Shown here: positions 32,871 through 42,744 of the stretch, one piece after another
Layout: every line of letters begins with the position of its first letter
Position numbering within the stretch: position 1 is the first letter of the stretch
Origin: Aurelia coerulea
Lineage: Eukaryota > Cnidaria > Scyphozoa > Semaeostomeae > Ulmaridae
Direction of reading: 5' to 3'
Assembly (NCBI GenBank): GCA_039566865.1
Contig: CM076952.1
Location: 13,598,501 to 13,662,500 of the forward strand
Length of the DNA stretch: 64,000 nucleotides
Notes under the pieces: generated by a model
The model's database searches: none
What the model was told of the DNA's origin: nothing
What the model saw: only the letters and a program-made list of their open reading frames with translations
Made by a program: the position numbers and the translations under genes

Positions 32871-32935
32871 CATTTATTCAGCTATCTACTAACTAGTTTC
32901 GCCCACTAGGGCATCTTCAGAGCAACTGATTAAGT
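32871..32935 (-). ncRNA. hammerhead ribozyme-like motif, unit copy 2
   Basis: Identical to copy 1 over core and arms (CTGAAGA at 32914-32920). Confidence 0.8.
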
Positions 32936-33752
32936 TAAAGTATTGACCTCTATTTATAGTAAAATGTATGTCCATATAAGGTTAATCAATTTACAAGTAT
33001 CATTTTGTCCTTATAAGGTAAAATGTTCTTGTCATATGTTGTTTCTGTTGTTAGCCTCGTTCTCGTTGTTTTTCAGTTGAGTCATTGTCGTTGTAGGGGT
33101 CGGATCTCGTGTCCTGGTGTTGTATTTTCGTGCTTTGTCTTTTGACGTCAGATCTTCTTTCGTCGTTCTTCGAGCGTCACTTTTCCAATTTTGTTTACGG
33201 TGCTTCTTTGCCAGTGGCTGATTCCCTGAATGCAATGCAATGCAGACAAGCAGTGCAGCAATGCAGACAAGCAATGCAGACAAAAACAAGCAATGCAGGA
33301 CGCAACAACAATAGGACATACAACAGACGTCATAGAACAAGAAACTTTATAACTACAGCACATCAAAACGAAAACATTGCATTGCGAACAACGCCAATGA
33401 AAAGAATTGAACCGAATAGAGCGAACAGGGTAAAGGTACACCCGGGGTGGCTTAGATTCAAGGAATCGGCTACTTGCCAAGAAGCACCGAAGAATTGGAA
33501 AAGCGAAGCTCGCAAAACGAGAGATGAAAGACAATCTGACGTCAAAGGACAAAGCACAAAACTACAACACCATAAAACGAGAACCGTCCCCTACAAGAAC
33601 AACGACTCAACTGATAACAACGAGAACGAGGCTAACAACAACAACAACTATGACGAGAACTTTTTACCTTATAAGGACAAAATAATACTAGTAAATTAAT
33701 TAACCTTATATGGAAATACAAAATACTATAAATAGAGGTTGATACTCCTAAT

Positions 33753-33810
33753 AAATCAGTTGCTCTGAAGATGCCCTAGTGGGCGAAACTAGTTAGCAGA
33801 TAACTGAATA
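33753..33810 (+). ncRNA. hammerhead ribozyme-like motif, unit copy 3
   Basis: Plus strand: CTGAAGA at 33765-33771, stem II GCCC/GGGC, GAAACTAGTT from 33785. Stem I is retained (ATCAGTT with AACTGAAT) with slightly different loop bases from copies 1 and 2, a compensated variation that favours RNA-level selection in the source element. Confidence 0.8.
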
Positions 33811-33878
33811 AAAAAGCGCAAAAAGATCAACTCGATGCCTGCTCTCTGTGGATGTTGTCCCTCTTCTTCTCATCGTTC

Positions 33879-33880
<2 letters not shown>

Positions 33881-33912
<32 letters not shown>
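33881..33912. repeat. (TA)n microsatellite between PLE units
   Basis: About 32 bp of TATATA separates the non-autonomous unit from the long PLE. Confidence 0.95.
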
Positions 33913-33919
<7 letters not shown>

Positions 33920-33960
33920 CACAAAAATAGAGACGATTTGAAGTTCTTTAATTCTTTTAT

Positions 33961-34020
33961 TTCATTCTTCTACTCTCGACGCGTTTCGACTCTGTGGTCA
34001 TCGTCAGGAGAATGAATTTT
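33961..34020 (-). ncRNA. hammerhead ribozyme-like motif, PLE4
   Basis: Minus strand: CTGACGA (34001-34007), stem II GAC/GUC, then GAAACGCGTC. ACGCGT is palindromic, C at the cleavage position. Stem I pairs TTCATT with AATGAA and TTCTC with GAGAG. Confidence 0.78.
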
Positions 34021-34239
34021 TACAAGTGTGTATGCCTTTTTATAGCCGTTTTAGTGGCCACGTGACATAAATGAGGTCACGTGGCCTTAAAAGGGTCACG
34101 TGACGCCAAAATAAGGCGTCATATGAATGTTAAATGTTACGTTGTATTTGTAGAAATTGATAGGCCACAGGGGAACAAAGTATTGCATAATTTTGTGAAC
34201 GGAAAAAAGTGGCCTAACCATGGATTATTTAGGGGATTT

Positions 34240-36530
34240 TTATGATTTATAGTTGTCGGGGTGGTTAAGTTTATTGTTCAGTCCTTTAGGGGAAAGAGTC
34301 TGCAGTCGTTTAATCCAGCTGTCTTCGTGTGTTTCTAATAAATGTGTCATATTTTGGACGTTTTCTTTTTCGATCTTCTCGATTATTATGAATCTTGCGT
34401 CTCTTTCGAAGACGTGATTTTGCTCTTTGAAATGTTTTTCTACCGGAAGGAGCTTGTCGTATTGCGCTGATTTTACACGAGAACGGTAATTATTAAGTCT
34501 GTAGTTGAAAGGCCATTCTGATTTGCCGACATATTGTTTCTTACAGCGGGTGCATTCAAGGAGATATATTACGTTCATGCTTTTGCAGTTAGATTCGTGA
34601 AAGATTTTATAGGTTTTGTGGGTATTTACGCTAGTAAATGAATTAGTTTTAATGACATGGTTGCAGCATAGGCTTCTTTTGGTATTACATGGTGAGCAGT
34701 ATTTAATTGTTCTTTTGTTGGCTTTTTTTCTTTTAACTTTGTTATTGATGATAGTGTTGCTGCCAATTATTTCTCTCAGGTTCTTGCATCGACGAAATGC
34801 AATTATCGGAGGTTCCGAGTAGAGTTTCTTGAGTTTGGGCTTTATGTTTAAAATATCCCATCTTTCTTTCAAGATTTTACCAATTTGGGGCAGTGTAGAA
34901 TTAAAGGTAGTGACTAGGGGGATTCTTGTGGATCGCTTCTTTGAAACTTTCCTTAATGTCGTGTCTCTTGGGGTTATGATGGCTTTACCGATTTGTTCTT
35001 GGAGATTCTCTTTATGATATCCTCGTCGGAGAAAATTTTCTTCCATTTTTTTGCAGTTGCTACCTAGTTGGTCATCTTTTGTGCATATCCTTCTAAGTCT
35101 AAGAGCTTGTGAATAGGGTAAACTGTTCTTAAGATGTCTGGGGTGGGCTGATTTATAGTGTAGGTAGTTGTGTGTGTCAGTTGGTTTGGTGAATAGAGTT
35201 GTTTGTAGTTGTCTGTTGTCGTCTATATAGATACAGGTGTCTAGGAAAGGGATTGATGTTTTTGAAATTTCATAGTCGAACTTTATTGATGGGTGTTTTG
35301 TGTTGAGTTGCTCAGCGAACGTCTTGAATTCTCTTTCGCTGCCTTTGTAGATTAAAAGGATGTCGTCTATGTACCTGCCATAGTATAGGCAGTCTTTACC
35401 TATTGTGGGGTAGATGTGTTTTTCTTCAAATTCACCCATGTATATAACAGCGTAAGAGGGTGCTGCAACGGTGCCCATGGCACACCCTCTTGTCTGTAGG
35501 TAGCTATTTCCGTTGAATGTGAAGCAATTGAGCGTGAGGACATGTCTCATCATGGTTAATAAAGCATCAGTTGCTGGTTCTTTATTGGCTCTCTTGTTTA
35601 AAGCATTTTTAAGGGCTAGTAGGCCATCTTCGTGGCGTATGTTTGTGTAGAGGGATCTTACATCTAAGGTTACGAGCAATGCATTCATGGGTATTTTACC
35701 AATAGTTTTTATTTTGTTTAACAAATCTGTAGTGTCGCGGATGTATGATCGCACTTTTTGTGCAAGGGGTTGGATATAATGATCGACGTATTTAGATATT
35801 TTGGTTGTGTGGCAGTTTGTCGACGCCACAACTGGGCGGCCTGGATTGTTCTTTTTATGAATTTTCGGTAGTAGATAGAATCTAGCCGGTTTAACTTCTT
35901 TAGGAACCTTTAAAATCTCCAATGCTTCTGCATCAATTTTATCTTGAGTGTACATTTCATCTAACGAGTTGTTTATTATTCTTATGTACCCATGAAATGG
36001 GTCAAATGCCAATTTTTTATAGAATGCTGTATTATTTAGTTGGTTGTTGGCTTCCGTGAGGTATTCTTCAATACCCCAGATAACGGTTGCCCCTCCTTTG
36101 TCGGCTCGCGTTATTACGATGTCCTCTCTTTCCGATAGATTCCTTAGCGCATTAATTTCACCTTTCGTAAGGTTGTTTGATCGTAGCGCCTGTTTATCGT
36201 GGTTTTTAATGTCTTCAATGACTGCAGACTCAAATGTCTGAATGGTAGTGTCTACGTTTTGCGGTGTAAATGAACTATTTCTTTCTTTCAGTTGTTGTAA
36301 AATTGTAGGATTGTATTCAGAAATTCCGAAGTGTGCTCTTAGTCTTATTCGTCTAAAGAAGGCCTTAAGGTCCTTATCAAATTCGGTAGTGTTATATCTA
36401 GGGGGTCGGGGGCAGAAATTCAAACTTTTATCTAATAAACTAAATACGTGTGTAGAAAAAGTGTGTTTACTTAAGTTTAAGATTCGTCCATTTGGGTCAT
36501 TTTTAAATCTATATATATATTTCTGTATTT
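34240..36530 (-). CDS. PLE4 reverse transcriptase and GIY-YIG endonuclease polyprotein
   Basis: More than 750 codons without a stop. The N-terminal part, upstream of any start codon, reads DPNGRILNLSKHTF and LNFCPRPPRYNTTEFDKDL, typical PLE N-termini. RT motifs are ITRADKGGATVIW, FYLLPKIHKKNNPGRPVVAS, LVTLDVRSLYTNIRHEDGL, TRGCAMGTVAAPSYAVIYMG and the catalytic GRYIDDILLIYKGS. The C-terminal half has IPLVTTFNSTLPQIG, a Cys-rich linker (CSPCNTKRSLCC), and the GIY-YIG nuclease MNVIYLLECTRCKKQYVGKS with a conserved downstream His and Glu. The intact frame implies recent activity. The only missing piece is the 5' end. Confidence 0.92.
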
Positions 36531-36952
36531 AATTTGTTGGCTTGAATTAGCTTTGAACTAGTTATATAAGTTGCCAACGTAAAACAAATTGATGATAATA
36601 ATAATAATAATAATCAAAAGAGCGAGACTTCGCACAAGTCAATTGTACAGAACACTCGAGATGAATGTAGGAGAGGTTAGGAGCCACTTGAAAATGGGGC
36701 AAACTTATGCAGTCACTGAACTTTTAAAAGAATCCATTTGAAAAATGACCGAAAACTGGAAATGTTCGGGGACTATGATCCAAAACTGAAGATAATGAAC
36801 GTATGTGTGATCCAAAAATGGAGCACAGCAGTACCTGTTGCAAGATGGGATACCTTGATTCCCAGGGCATCTCGTAGGATCTGTCAATAGCTCCAATGCA
36901 AACCAAAAATTAAATTACAAATTAATGAAAAAAATTTCCTATTCATTCGTAG
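36531..36952 (+). other. intron end before exon 4
   Basis: A short inverted repeat (AATTTGTTGGC ... GCCAACGTAAAACAAATT, 36531-36592), an ATA microsatellite (36594-36615), then unassigned sequence to the splice acceptor. Confidence 0.6.
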
Positions 36953-37126
36953 GCATATGTGCGCCATCCTGAAGTTGCATCAACAAAGCATAATCGTGAT
37001 TTTGTCATGAAGCAAATCAGTGATGCAGTCAAAGCCATTTCTGGAGTAGCGCAATCTGTTGGTGAAAGTGACCCATCGCCATTTGAACAAATTGGAGCTC
37101 TCGCTAAAGCCCTCACTGATCTTCTG
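36953..37126 (+). CDS. CTNNA: alpha-catenin exon (window exon 4)
   Basis: Fifty-eight codons, phase 0 (TTCGTAG|GCATAT and CTG|GTATTC). It encodes AYVRHPEVASTKHNRDFVMK, QISDAVKAISGVAQ, then a divergent stretch ESDPSPFEQIGALAKALTDL. The first part matches the conserved CLQHPDVAAYKANRDLIYKQ block closing the N domain. The second corresponds to the flexible link towards the M domain, where vertebrate proteins have a Gly-rich stretch that is absent here. Confidence 0.93.
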
Positions 37127-38567
37127 GTATTCAGCTAAATTCATTATTTTTTTGTATTTTCACTCCCCAGATATGTGGCTAGAACAACAACTCATTTTCA
37201 TACATTTTTGTAAATTGATTATCTTTGCCATGGTCCAAACTGGCCTTATCAACTGCTATTTTCGTCTCAGAATCACCAAACACAAAACGCTTCAAAAAGT
37301 AGTTTTCTGAACTGCTGCGCTGTAAAAAAGCTATCAGTGTGGTACTTAAATAGATGGTTGTTTTAGCCACTGAAGCAAAATATCCTGCCTTAAGTTTATA
37401 TCATGCTCATTTTGAGTGGCAGAAGATTCTATAAATTGGTTCGCTTCATCGAGATTTTAATCGTTTCAGCAACTCAATTGAATTTGACTTTGTTTGCTTT
37501 TGGCGGGAAGTCTCAAGGGAAAAACAACCAGCCAATCAGAGCGAACTTGTTCAAGATCTCGCGTTCTGATTGGTCTGTTCCAAAAGTTGGCACGGCAGGA
37601 CATGCTTGCCATTTTCAGACGAGCTTGGGAAATAAGTCACTCACTGACGTGATAACAACAACATCCATTCAATATCGAAAATAGTATTTAGCATGATATA
37701 CCTGCATGTAAAATTTTCTTCTCCTTCAAGTATTCTACTGTCTGGTATAGCCTCATCTGATTGAAGTGAATTGATTTTATTGCTGTCGGTCCAGTTGAGG
37801 GCCTTATGGCCAAACTCTTCTCAAAGCGGCAAACAAATTCCCGCCAGGAACAAATTTGTTTCAGGACCAATCAGGATGCAAGACTTAAAATAACTAGATG
37901 GGATTGGCTGATTCTTCTTCAATTCAAACTTCCCACCAAAGGCAAACAAACGCTTTCGAACAACGCGTTCGACTGAACTGCTCCAACGATCAAAATCTCA
38001 AAGTAGCGAGCGAATTTACGAGATCTTTTGCGCCCCCAAACAACCAAAATATCACTTGTAGGTAGGAGTTTTTTGCTTTAATAGCTCGAAGAAACATTCA
38101 TCTAAGTACTGAAAGCTTGTTTTGCAGTGTAGCACTTCAGGAAAACCATTTTTTGCGGCGTTTTAGGGTCGGTGGTTTTGAGAAAAAATGGCAGGTGATT
38201 TAGGCCATGTCCGTTTCTGGAAGCGTATGGCCATGAGTCGTAGTTATCGCGCCCACCAGTCTATCATTATCTATAACCTACGAACATATAATCACTCTAT
38301 ATCTGGTACAGCTTGTGTCAGATGATATCCGAAGCACCTGACCAAGTTTTTGAATCTAGTTGATGCCCCATTTAAGGTTTTCTAAGTTTTGCCAAGTTGT
38401 AAGATCTTTTTAATTTTTAAAATAAATAAAAGGCAAATGTTGTTGACCCAACCTTTACAGGATGCAGTTAAGTCAAATATCATTCTCCAAACTCGTTCTG
38501 ATGAAGTGCATGCGATGTAGCTGATGCACCTCCTAGATGAAATATTTATTCCCAATCTTAGGTACAG
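37127..38567 (+). other. alpha-catenin intron, 1.44 kb
   Basis: Carries a diverged foldback element (37302-38147). 38148-38567 has nothing recognisable apart from the splice acceptor region. Confidence 0.75.
37302..38147. mobile_element. diverged foldback element (CTGAANTGCT ends)
   Basis: The left end CTGAACTGCTGCGCTGTAAA and right end (inverted) CTGAAGTGCTACACTGCAAA are homologous. Inner blocks also match inverted, for example GAGATTTTAATCGTT (37455) against GAGATTTTGATCGTT, and TTTGCTTTTGGCGGGAAGT against TTTGCCTTTGGTGGGAAGT. Arms have diverged, so it is older than the other foldbacks. No target duplication was identified. Confidence 0.6.
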
Positions 38568-38765
38568 GTAAACAGAAAGCCAAGCGAGTACCAAGAAAAG
38601 AAAACCCGTTTGGAAGTTGAAAAGCAACTGGATGATCTTCTTGCTGGGGCTACGAAATTGGCTGATTCCTCTTGCACACGTGATAACTCACGTGAGAAAC
38701 TCATTTCAGGATGTAACAGTTTGAAAAATGCTCTGCAAAATTTGATGGATGAATATATGAAGCAT
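38568..38765 (+). CDS. CTNNA: alpha-catenin exon (window exon 5), vinculin-binding helix
   Basis: Sixty-six codons, phase 0, encoding VNRKPSEYQEKKTRLEVEKQ, LDDLLAGATKLADSSCTRDN, SREKLISGCNSLKNALQNLM and DEYMKH. LADSSCTRD is an alpha-catenin signature. The following helix aligns with the vinculin-binding site in the M domain (vertebrate ERIVAECNAVRQALQDLL), which is exposed when actomyosin pulls on the protein. Two acceptors exist six bases apart (TTAG|GTACAG|GTAAAC); use of the first would add Val-Gln in frame. Donor is CAT|GTGAGT. Confidence 0.94.
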
Positions 38766-39565
38766 GTGAGTAGCTCTAAATATTTCCTTTTTAGTCGGAC
38801 CTATTTCGAATTGTCCATCAGAAAGATGACATTGCTCAGTGGGGAATGCCTTAGGAGATAATTAACTATTTGGGGATACAATTTATATTTGCTTGGCATC
38901 AAAGGATGTTAGATATGCGCCTTGATCGAAACAGGGCTTTCGTTTCAATTTTCTATTGGTTCAAAAATTGATTCAATTATCCCTCTCCTTGCCCTCACAT
39001 AAGTGTTTAAAAAAAAAAACGCTTCATTCTCTTTTTTGGCATGAATATGCAACAAGAAGATACTTTGCCAACACTGAATGCGGGTGAGGGGAGGGATGAA
39101 GTAATGGTGGCATAAATAGTAAGTTTTATGACAGTTAATGAAGTGGGATGTAGCTATCAGCCTGTGAAGCAATCACGAACACAGCCTCTTTTGTGGTGAA
39201 ACAGAAAAGCCAGCGCCCCAGACTCGATAAGCTTTGCTTCTTCTGGGGCGTATGAAATTATGTGTAGTTAGTTTTTATTTCATATGTTTCATAAATCATT
39301 ATCACCATCATCATCATCATCATCATCACTTTATTATTTCGGAAATTTGCATGAATTGTGAAGACATGCGACCTACTGCCAGTCGTACTTTTATATTCAA
39401 TAGGGAGAGGTGCTTATCTGCAGCGATAGATTTGTAATCTTCTCTAAGTACAATTATGACGTGTTCCAAGTCGAGAACTATCTCATCTTAATGTATGCAT
39501 CTATTCAGTTAGAAATAGAAGTGTATTTGCTTTTCATATTCTTGGAAATTTTGATATGATTTCAG
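38766..39565 (+). other. alpha-catenin intron, 0.80 kb
   Basis: A short (ATC)n tract lies near 39302-39330. Otherwise unassigned. Confidence 0.8.
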
Positions 39566-39640
39566 GCGAAAGGAAAGCCTAATGATATGCATAGTGCAAA
39601 GGCCAGCTTTGAGAAAAAGACCAGGGATATAGGAAAACAG
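39566..39640 (+). CDS. CTNNA: alpha-catenin exon (window exon 6)
   Basis: Twenty-five codons, phase 0 (TTTCAG|GCGAAA and CAG|GTAATT), encoding AKGKPNDMHSAKASFEKKTR then DIGKQ. It aligns with the NAGRKERSDALNSAIDKMTKKTRDLRRQ region of the M domain; KKTRD is conserved. The exon is short but both splice sites are good and its phase matches its neighbours. Confidence 0.9.
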
Positions 39641-40218
39641 GTAATTGATATATATTGTATAATTCATAATTAGAAGGATACCAAATATATGGACTTATGC
39701 ATTGCATCATCCATAATTCATAATTGTTTGACTTTGATTCCTGCTCCATTAAATTGGTCAGCGATTAGAGTTGTAGTTCATTGCTTTTCTGACTTTACAT
39801 TTTCTAATTCTACACAATTGATTGCTTAGTTAGTGTGCTGTTAATGGTAGTGCCACAGTCCAGCGAAATAAAGAGATCTGAAATACTGGGTGAGCCAGAA
39901 AAAAGTTCCCACTTTTGAAAATTCATAGAATCAAGAGTACTGGATGGATTGGAATGAATAAATATTTACTGGACAGCCAAAAGATCGAAATATTTTTTGT
40001 GATTTTTCTCGCCTTGTTACAAGCATTGGAAAAATTGGTAAATTAAATTTCATAAAAACGTTGTGGTTGCAAAATGACTGAAAAAGGCCTAAAATACATG
40101 ATCAAATCATAAAAGACTCGGAGCAACAGAGAAAAAACAATTTCTCATGGGTGAGAGATATCATCTGCAAATTTATTGCAATGGGATTGAAAATCGTTAG
40201 TATCTGTTTGAGAATCTA

Positions 40219-41116
40219 CAGGGTGTCCCAAAAAACATGTGCGCTGTTTGAATGGCTTCTTCGGAGCAGCCATAAATCAAATTTTTCTGTTTTTAAGATT
40301 CTTGACAGAAGAGACTTCAAATTAAGGGTTGACACTGAGTTTGAGTAAATCTGATAGCTAGTTGCTGATTTATGGAGCAAGAAAGCCAAAGTTATTGGCT
40401 GCCTCAAAACCAGAGGATTCGTTATTCTCCATTGCTTTAAAGTCAACGAAACCGCCCCCTTCCCCCCATTCAATGTTGGGTAATTTTTGGAGCAAGGCAG
40501 CAAACGTTTTCTCATCATAACCAACATTGAACGGGGGGAAGGGGGGGGGGCGCAGTTTTTCTCAACATATAATGTCCAGGATTGTAGCTCTGTTTTCTGA
40601 TGTTCATAAGTGAGACAGATAGTCATACATTGAATTTTGTGACAACCACGAATATTAGACATATCTAGGGTTGCTAAGGATGTAAATGTGCAACACAAAT
40701 GCTTGAGGCCATGGCATGCGTCCATCAGTTATTTTGCTTCTCAAGAGTGAGAAATTCGTTTAAAATCAAGAATATTGCGTTCAGCATGCTGCTTGGTCAA
40801 CATTCTTGAGTTATATGGTCATTAATTACTCCCAAATGCGTTTCCTCGCATAACTGTAAAGTTTAAGTTCATTTAATGTCAAAATTCAAGTTATAAGGTT
40901 AAGTACGGAGATAAAATCGACTGGTTTTGAAGCAACGAGTGATTGTGACTTTTTTTCTCAAAAAATCAGCAACCACTTGTCAGATTTACATAAAATCGGT
41001 ACCAAACTCTAAGTTGAAATATCTTCTATTCACAAAGCTGAAAAACAGGAAAGTTAGATTTATAGCTCCACCACATTGGCCATTCAAACGGTGGACATGT
41101 TTTTTGGGACACCCTG
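40219..41116. mobile_element. CAGGGTGTCCC-type foldback MITE, inner element
   Basis: Flanked by TA (40217-40218, 41117-41118). Left end CAGGGTGTCCCAAAAAACAT and right end ATGTTTTTTGGGACACCCTG are perfect inverses; arms extend ~165 bp with divergence. A GC-capped mini-hairpin (40453-40552) is nested in it. The mariner-like ends and TA duplication suggest mobilisation by a Tc1/mariner transposase from elsewhere. Confidence 0.9.
40453..40552. repeat. GC-capped mini-hairpin element, copy 2
   Basis: C-rich arm ending CAATGTTGG (40453-40479) and G-rich arm beginning CCAACATTG (40521-40552). Same arms as 303-462, different loop of ~41 nt. Confidence 0.65.
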
Positions 41117-42074
41117 TATGTCTCATTACTCTTGAGAGAGGTGAAACGCCCGTGTGTATTGTTCTGTGTCAGGAGAGTCCTAACGATTTGATCAAGGGTT
41201 TTAGGCCCTTTTTCATTCATTTTGACAACATGAAATTTTTGTAAAGTTGAATTTACCTATATTTGCAGTGCTCATAAGAAGACGAGAAAAATCACAAAAA
41301 TACTTTGATCTTTTGGCTTTTAACTAGAATTTGAATCATTCAAATCCACGAAGTACTTGTGGTGCTACGAATTTTCGAAAGTGGGAACTTTTTCTGGCTC
41401 ACCCGGTATGTTATATGCACAACTCATTTGCGCAAAACACCGTTAAAGATTTATGTCTATGTAATATTTCGTTGAATAATCTAGCCAGGTTTTTGTTATA
41501 TAGTCTTCAGAAGGGCCATGAGCAATGGGGATATAATTATTTGAATTTGCAATTAACATATACTGGGTACTTGCTAGAGTTCTTTTTGATCGTTTTCTAA
41601 TTTTGCAATTACTGTCTGAATCTTATTTTCCAAGCCTATACAACCGATTGCCATCTTGGATGAATTTTCGCTCCTCTGCAATGTGTGTTTTTAAAACTTT
41701 GCTTGCGGAGGAGCGAAGCTTCATTCAAAACCCTTTGATACAGAATGGCGGCTAGAAAGGACCCTCGAGCTGTGATGCTGATTGTGTTCGTTTGGAAAAT
41801 GCGATCCAGGCAGTAATTGCGAGATTAGGAAACGACAAAGAAGAACTCAGTAAGTTGTCATTATATCTTAATAGTAGAATGATTAACTACGTAGTCAAAT
41901 CACGATGAGATAGCTTAGACGGAGGCTGAGGCCATTCGTAGCTTATGCCATTCAAATCACTCATTTTGTCACCTGGTGCTCATGGAAGGGCTTATAAATC
42001 ATCGCCATTTAAGTGCTTTTTTTGGCTCTTGGAGACTAAATCTTAAAGGATGAATACATTTCTGACGCTTCTAG

Positions 42075-42227
42075 CTGCGTAAAGCCATCATTGATCATGT
42101 TTCTGACTCCTTCTTGGAAACGAACGTACCCTTGATGCTGTTGATTGAAGCTGCAGAAGCTGGAAATGAAAAGGAAGTCGAAGAGTGTGCGGTAGTGTTC
42201 ACTGAGCATGCAGCAAAATTGGAAGAG
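42075..42227 (+). CDS. CTNNA: alpha-catenin exon (window exon 7)
   Basis: Fifty-one codons, phase 0 (TTCTAG|CTGCGT and GAG|GTGAGA). It encodes LRKAIIDHVSDSFLETNVPL, MLLIEAAEAGNEKEVEECAV and VFTEHAAKLEE. DHVSDSFLETNVPL and IEAA..GNEKEV are among the most conserved stretches of alpha-catenin and are not shared with vinculin or alpha-catulin in this form. They settle the family assignment. It belongs to the M domain helical bundles. Confidence 0.97.
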
Positions 42228-42744
42228 GTGAGAGAGAAATGTTACATTTTGATAAATATTAATAGAATAGTAAAGAAAGTTCGTACATGCATTGTTTTAT
42301 TAGAGTTTGCGGTTGTAAGCTTACGAGCAACTTTCTTGCAGTGGCTGCTACCAAAATCGTGCAAACACAGCAAAACCTTGATCAGCTTTCTGTAACTTGT
42401 GTAGCAATGGTTATCATCTTTCTGTAACTAGTTATCATCTTGAAAGTTTTATATACGACGCACAAATGAATAATCAGTTTGTAAAATTATTATTTATTGT
42501 TGGGAAAACTTAGAATATGTTGCATTCAGTTCTCCAAAAGATAAAAGGTGCTCTTGTTTGTCATCCGTATGAGGCAGGAAATGTTTTCTCAAGGGTTTCT
42601 GCTTTTTACAATTCTTCTAGTAGCCGTTTTTAGACATTTCTTATGATTTCGGGTTCTTGAAGCGAAATGTGCGATCTCGACGGTGTCGACCCAATTTACT
42701 CTTAACGTTTCATGTTCATTTTTGTGTTATATATCCACTAAAAG

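Larger units (their letters stand above)
31862..33880. mobile_element. three copies of a hammerhead-bearing non-autonomous PLE/retrozyme-like unit
   Basis: Copy 1 (31862 to about 32795, minus) and copy 2 (32802-33231, minus) are direct repeats with a 940-bp period, starting TAGTGAACGATGAAGAAGAG. They share ~370-430 bp almost exactly. Copy 3 (about 33300-33880, plus) is inverted and more diverged. Each has an outer TA tract, a hammerhead core, an ATTTATAGT-containing block and a Q/N/T-rich region, but no RT or nuclease. Copy 2 ends in a short GCAATGCAGACAA-type repeat (33232-33300). Readings across the copies are not in a conserved frame, so the small ORFs here are probably not genes. Confidence 0.75.
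33913..36530 (-). mobile_element. Penelope-like element 4, long copy
   Basis: This minus-strand PLE has an uninterrupted ~2.3-kb ORF, a ~320-bp 3' region with a hammerhead motif and a TA tract at its 3' edge. A short TA tract also lies at its 5' edge. The ORF is open to the 5' boundary without an ATG and no upstream pseudo-LTR is seen, so the copy is probably truncated by a small amount at its 5' end. It is a different lineage from PLE1 and from the head-to-head pair. Confidence 0.88.
27049..36952 (+). other. alpha-catenin intron, 9.9 kb, filled with transposons
   Basis: GTACGT donor and CATTCGTAG acceptor. It contains two LINE tails, a foldback MITE, the head-to-head PLE pair, hammerhead-bearing short units and the long PLE at 34-36.5 kb, all annotated separately. 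27049-27360 is otherwise unassigned. Confidence 0.85.
39886..41406. mobile_element. CCGGGTGAGCC-type foldback MITE, outer element
   Basis: Flanked by TA (39884-39885, 41407-41408). Left end CTGGGTGAGCCAGAAAAAAG mirrors right end CTTTTTCTGGCTCACCCGG. The arms (39886-40215 and 41120-41406) are inverted, diverged copies of one another, sharing for instance AGCCAAAAGATCGAAAT and its inverse. The centre is filled by a second foldback (40219-41116). Other members of this family end at 19621 and probably at 737 and 17742. Confidence 0.88.
39641..42074 (+). other. alpha-catenin intron, 2.43 kb
   Basis: Mostly occupied by the nested foldback 39886-41406. 41409-42074 is unassigned; a short inverted repeat with CTCCTCTGCAA / TTGCGGAGGAG-like arms is visible near 41670-41715. 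Confidence 0.75.

Noticed and set aside
32169..33699. Several overlapping ORFs of 80-196 codons
   Set aside because: They fall in the repeated hammerhead units, are read in different frames in different copies and contain simple-repeat translations (poly-Val, Asn-rich).
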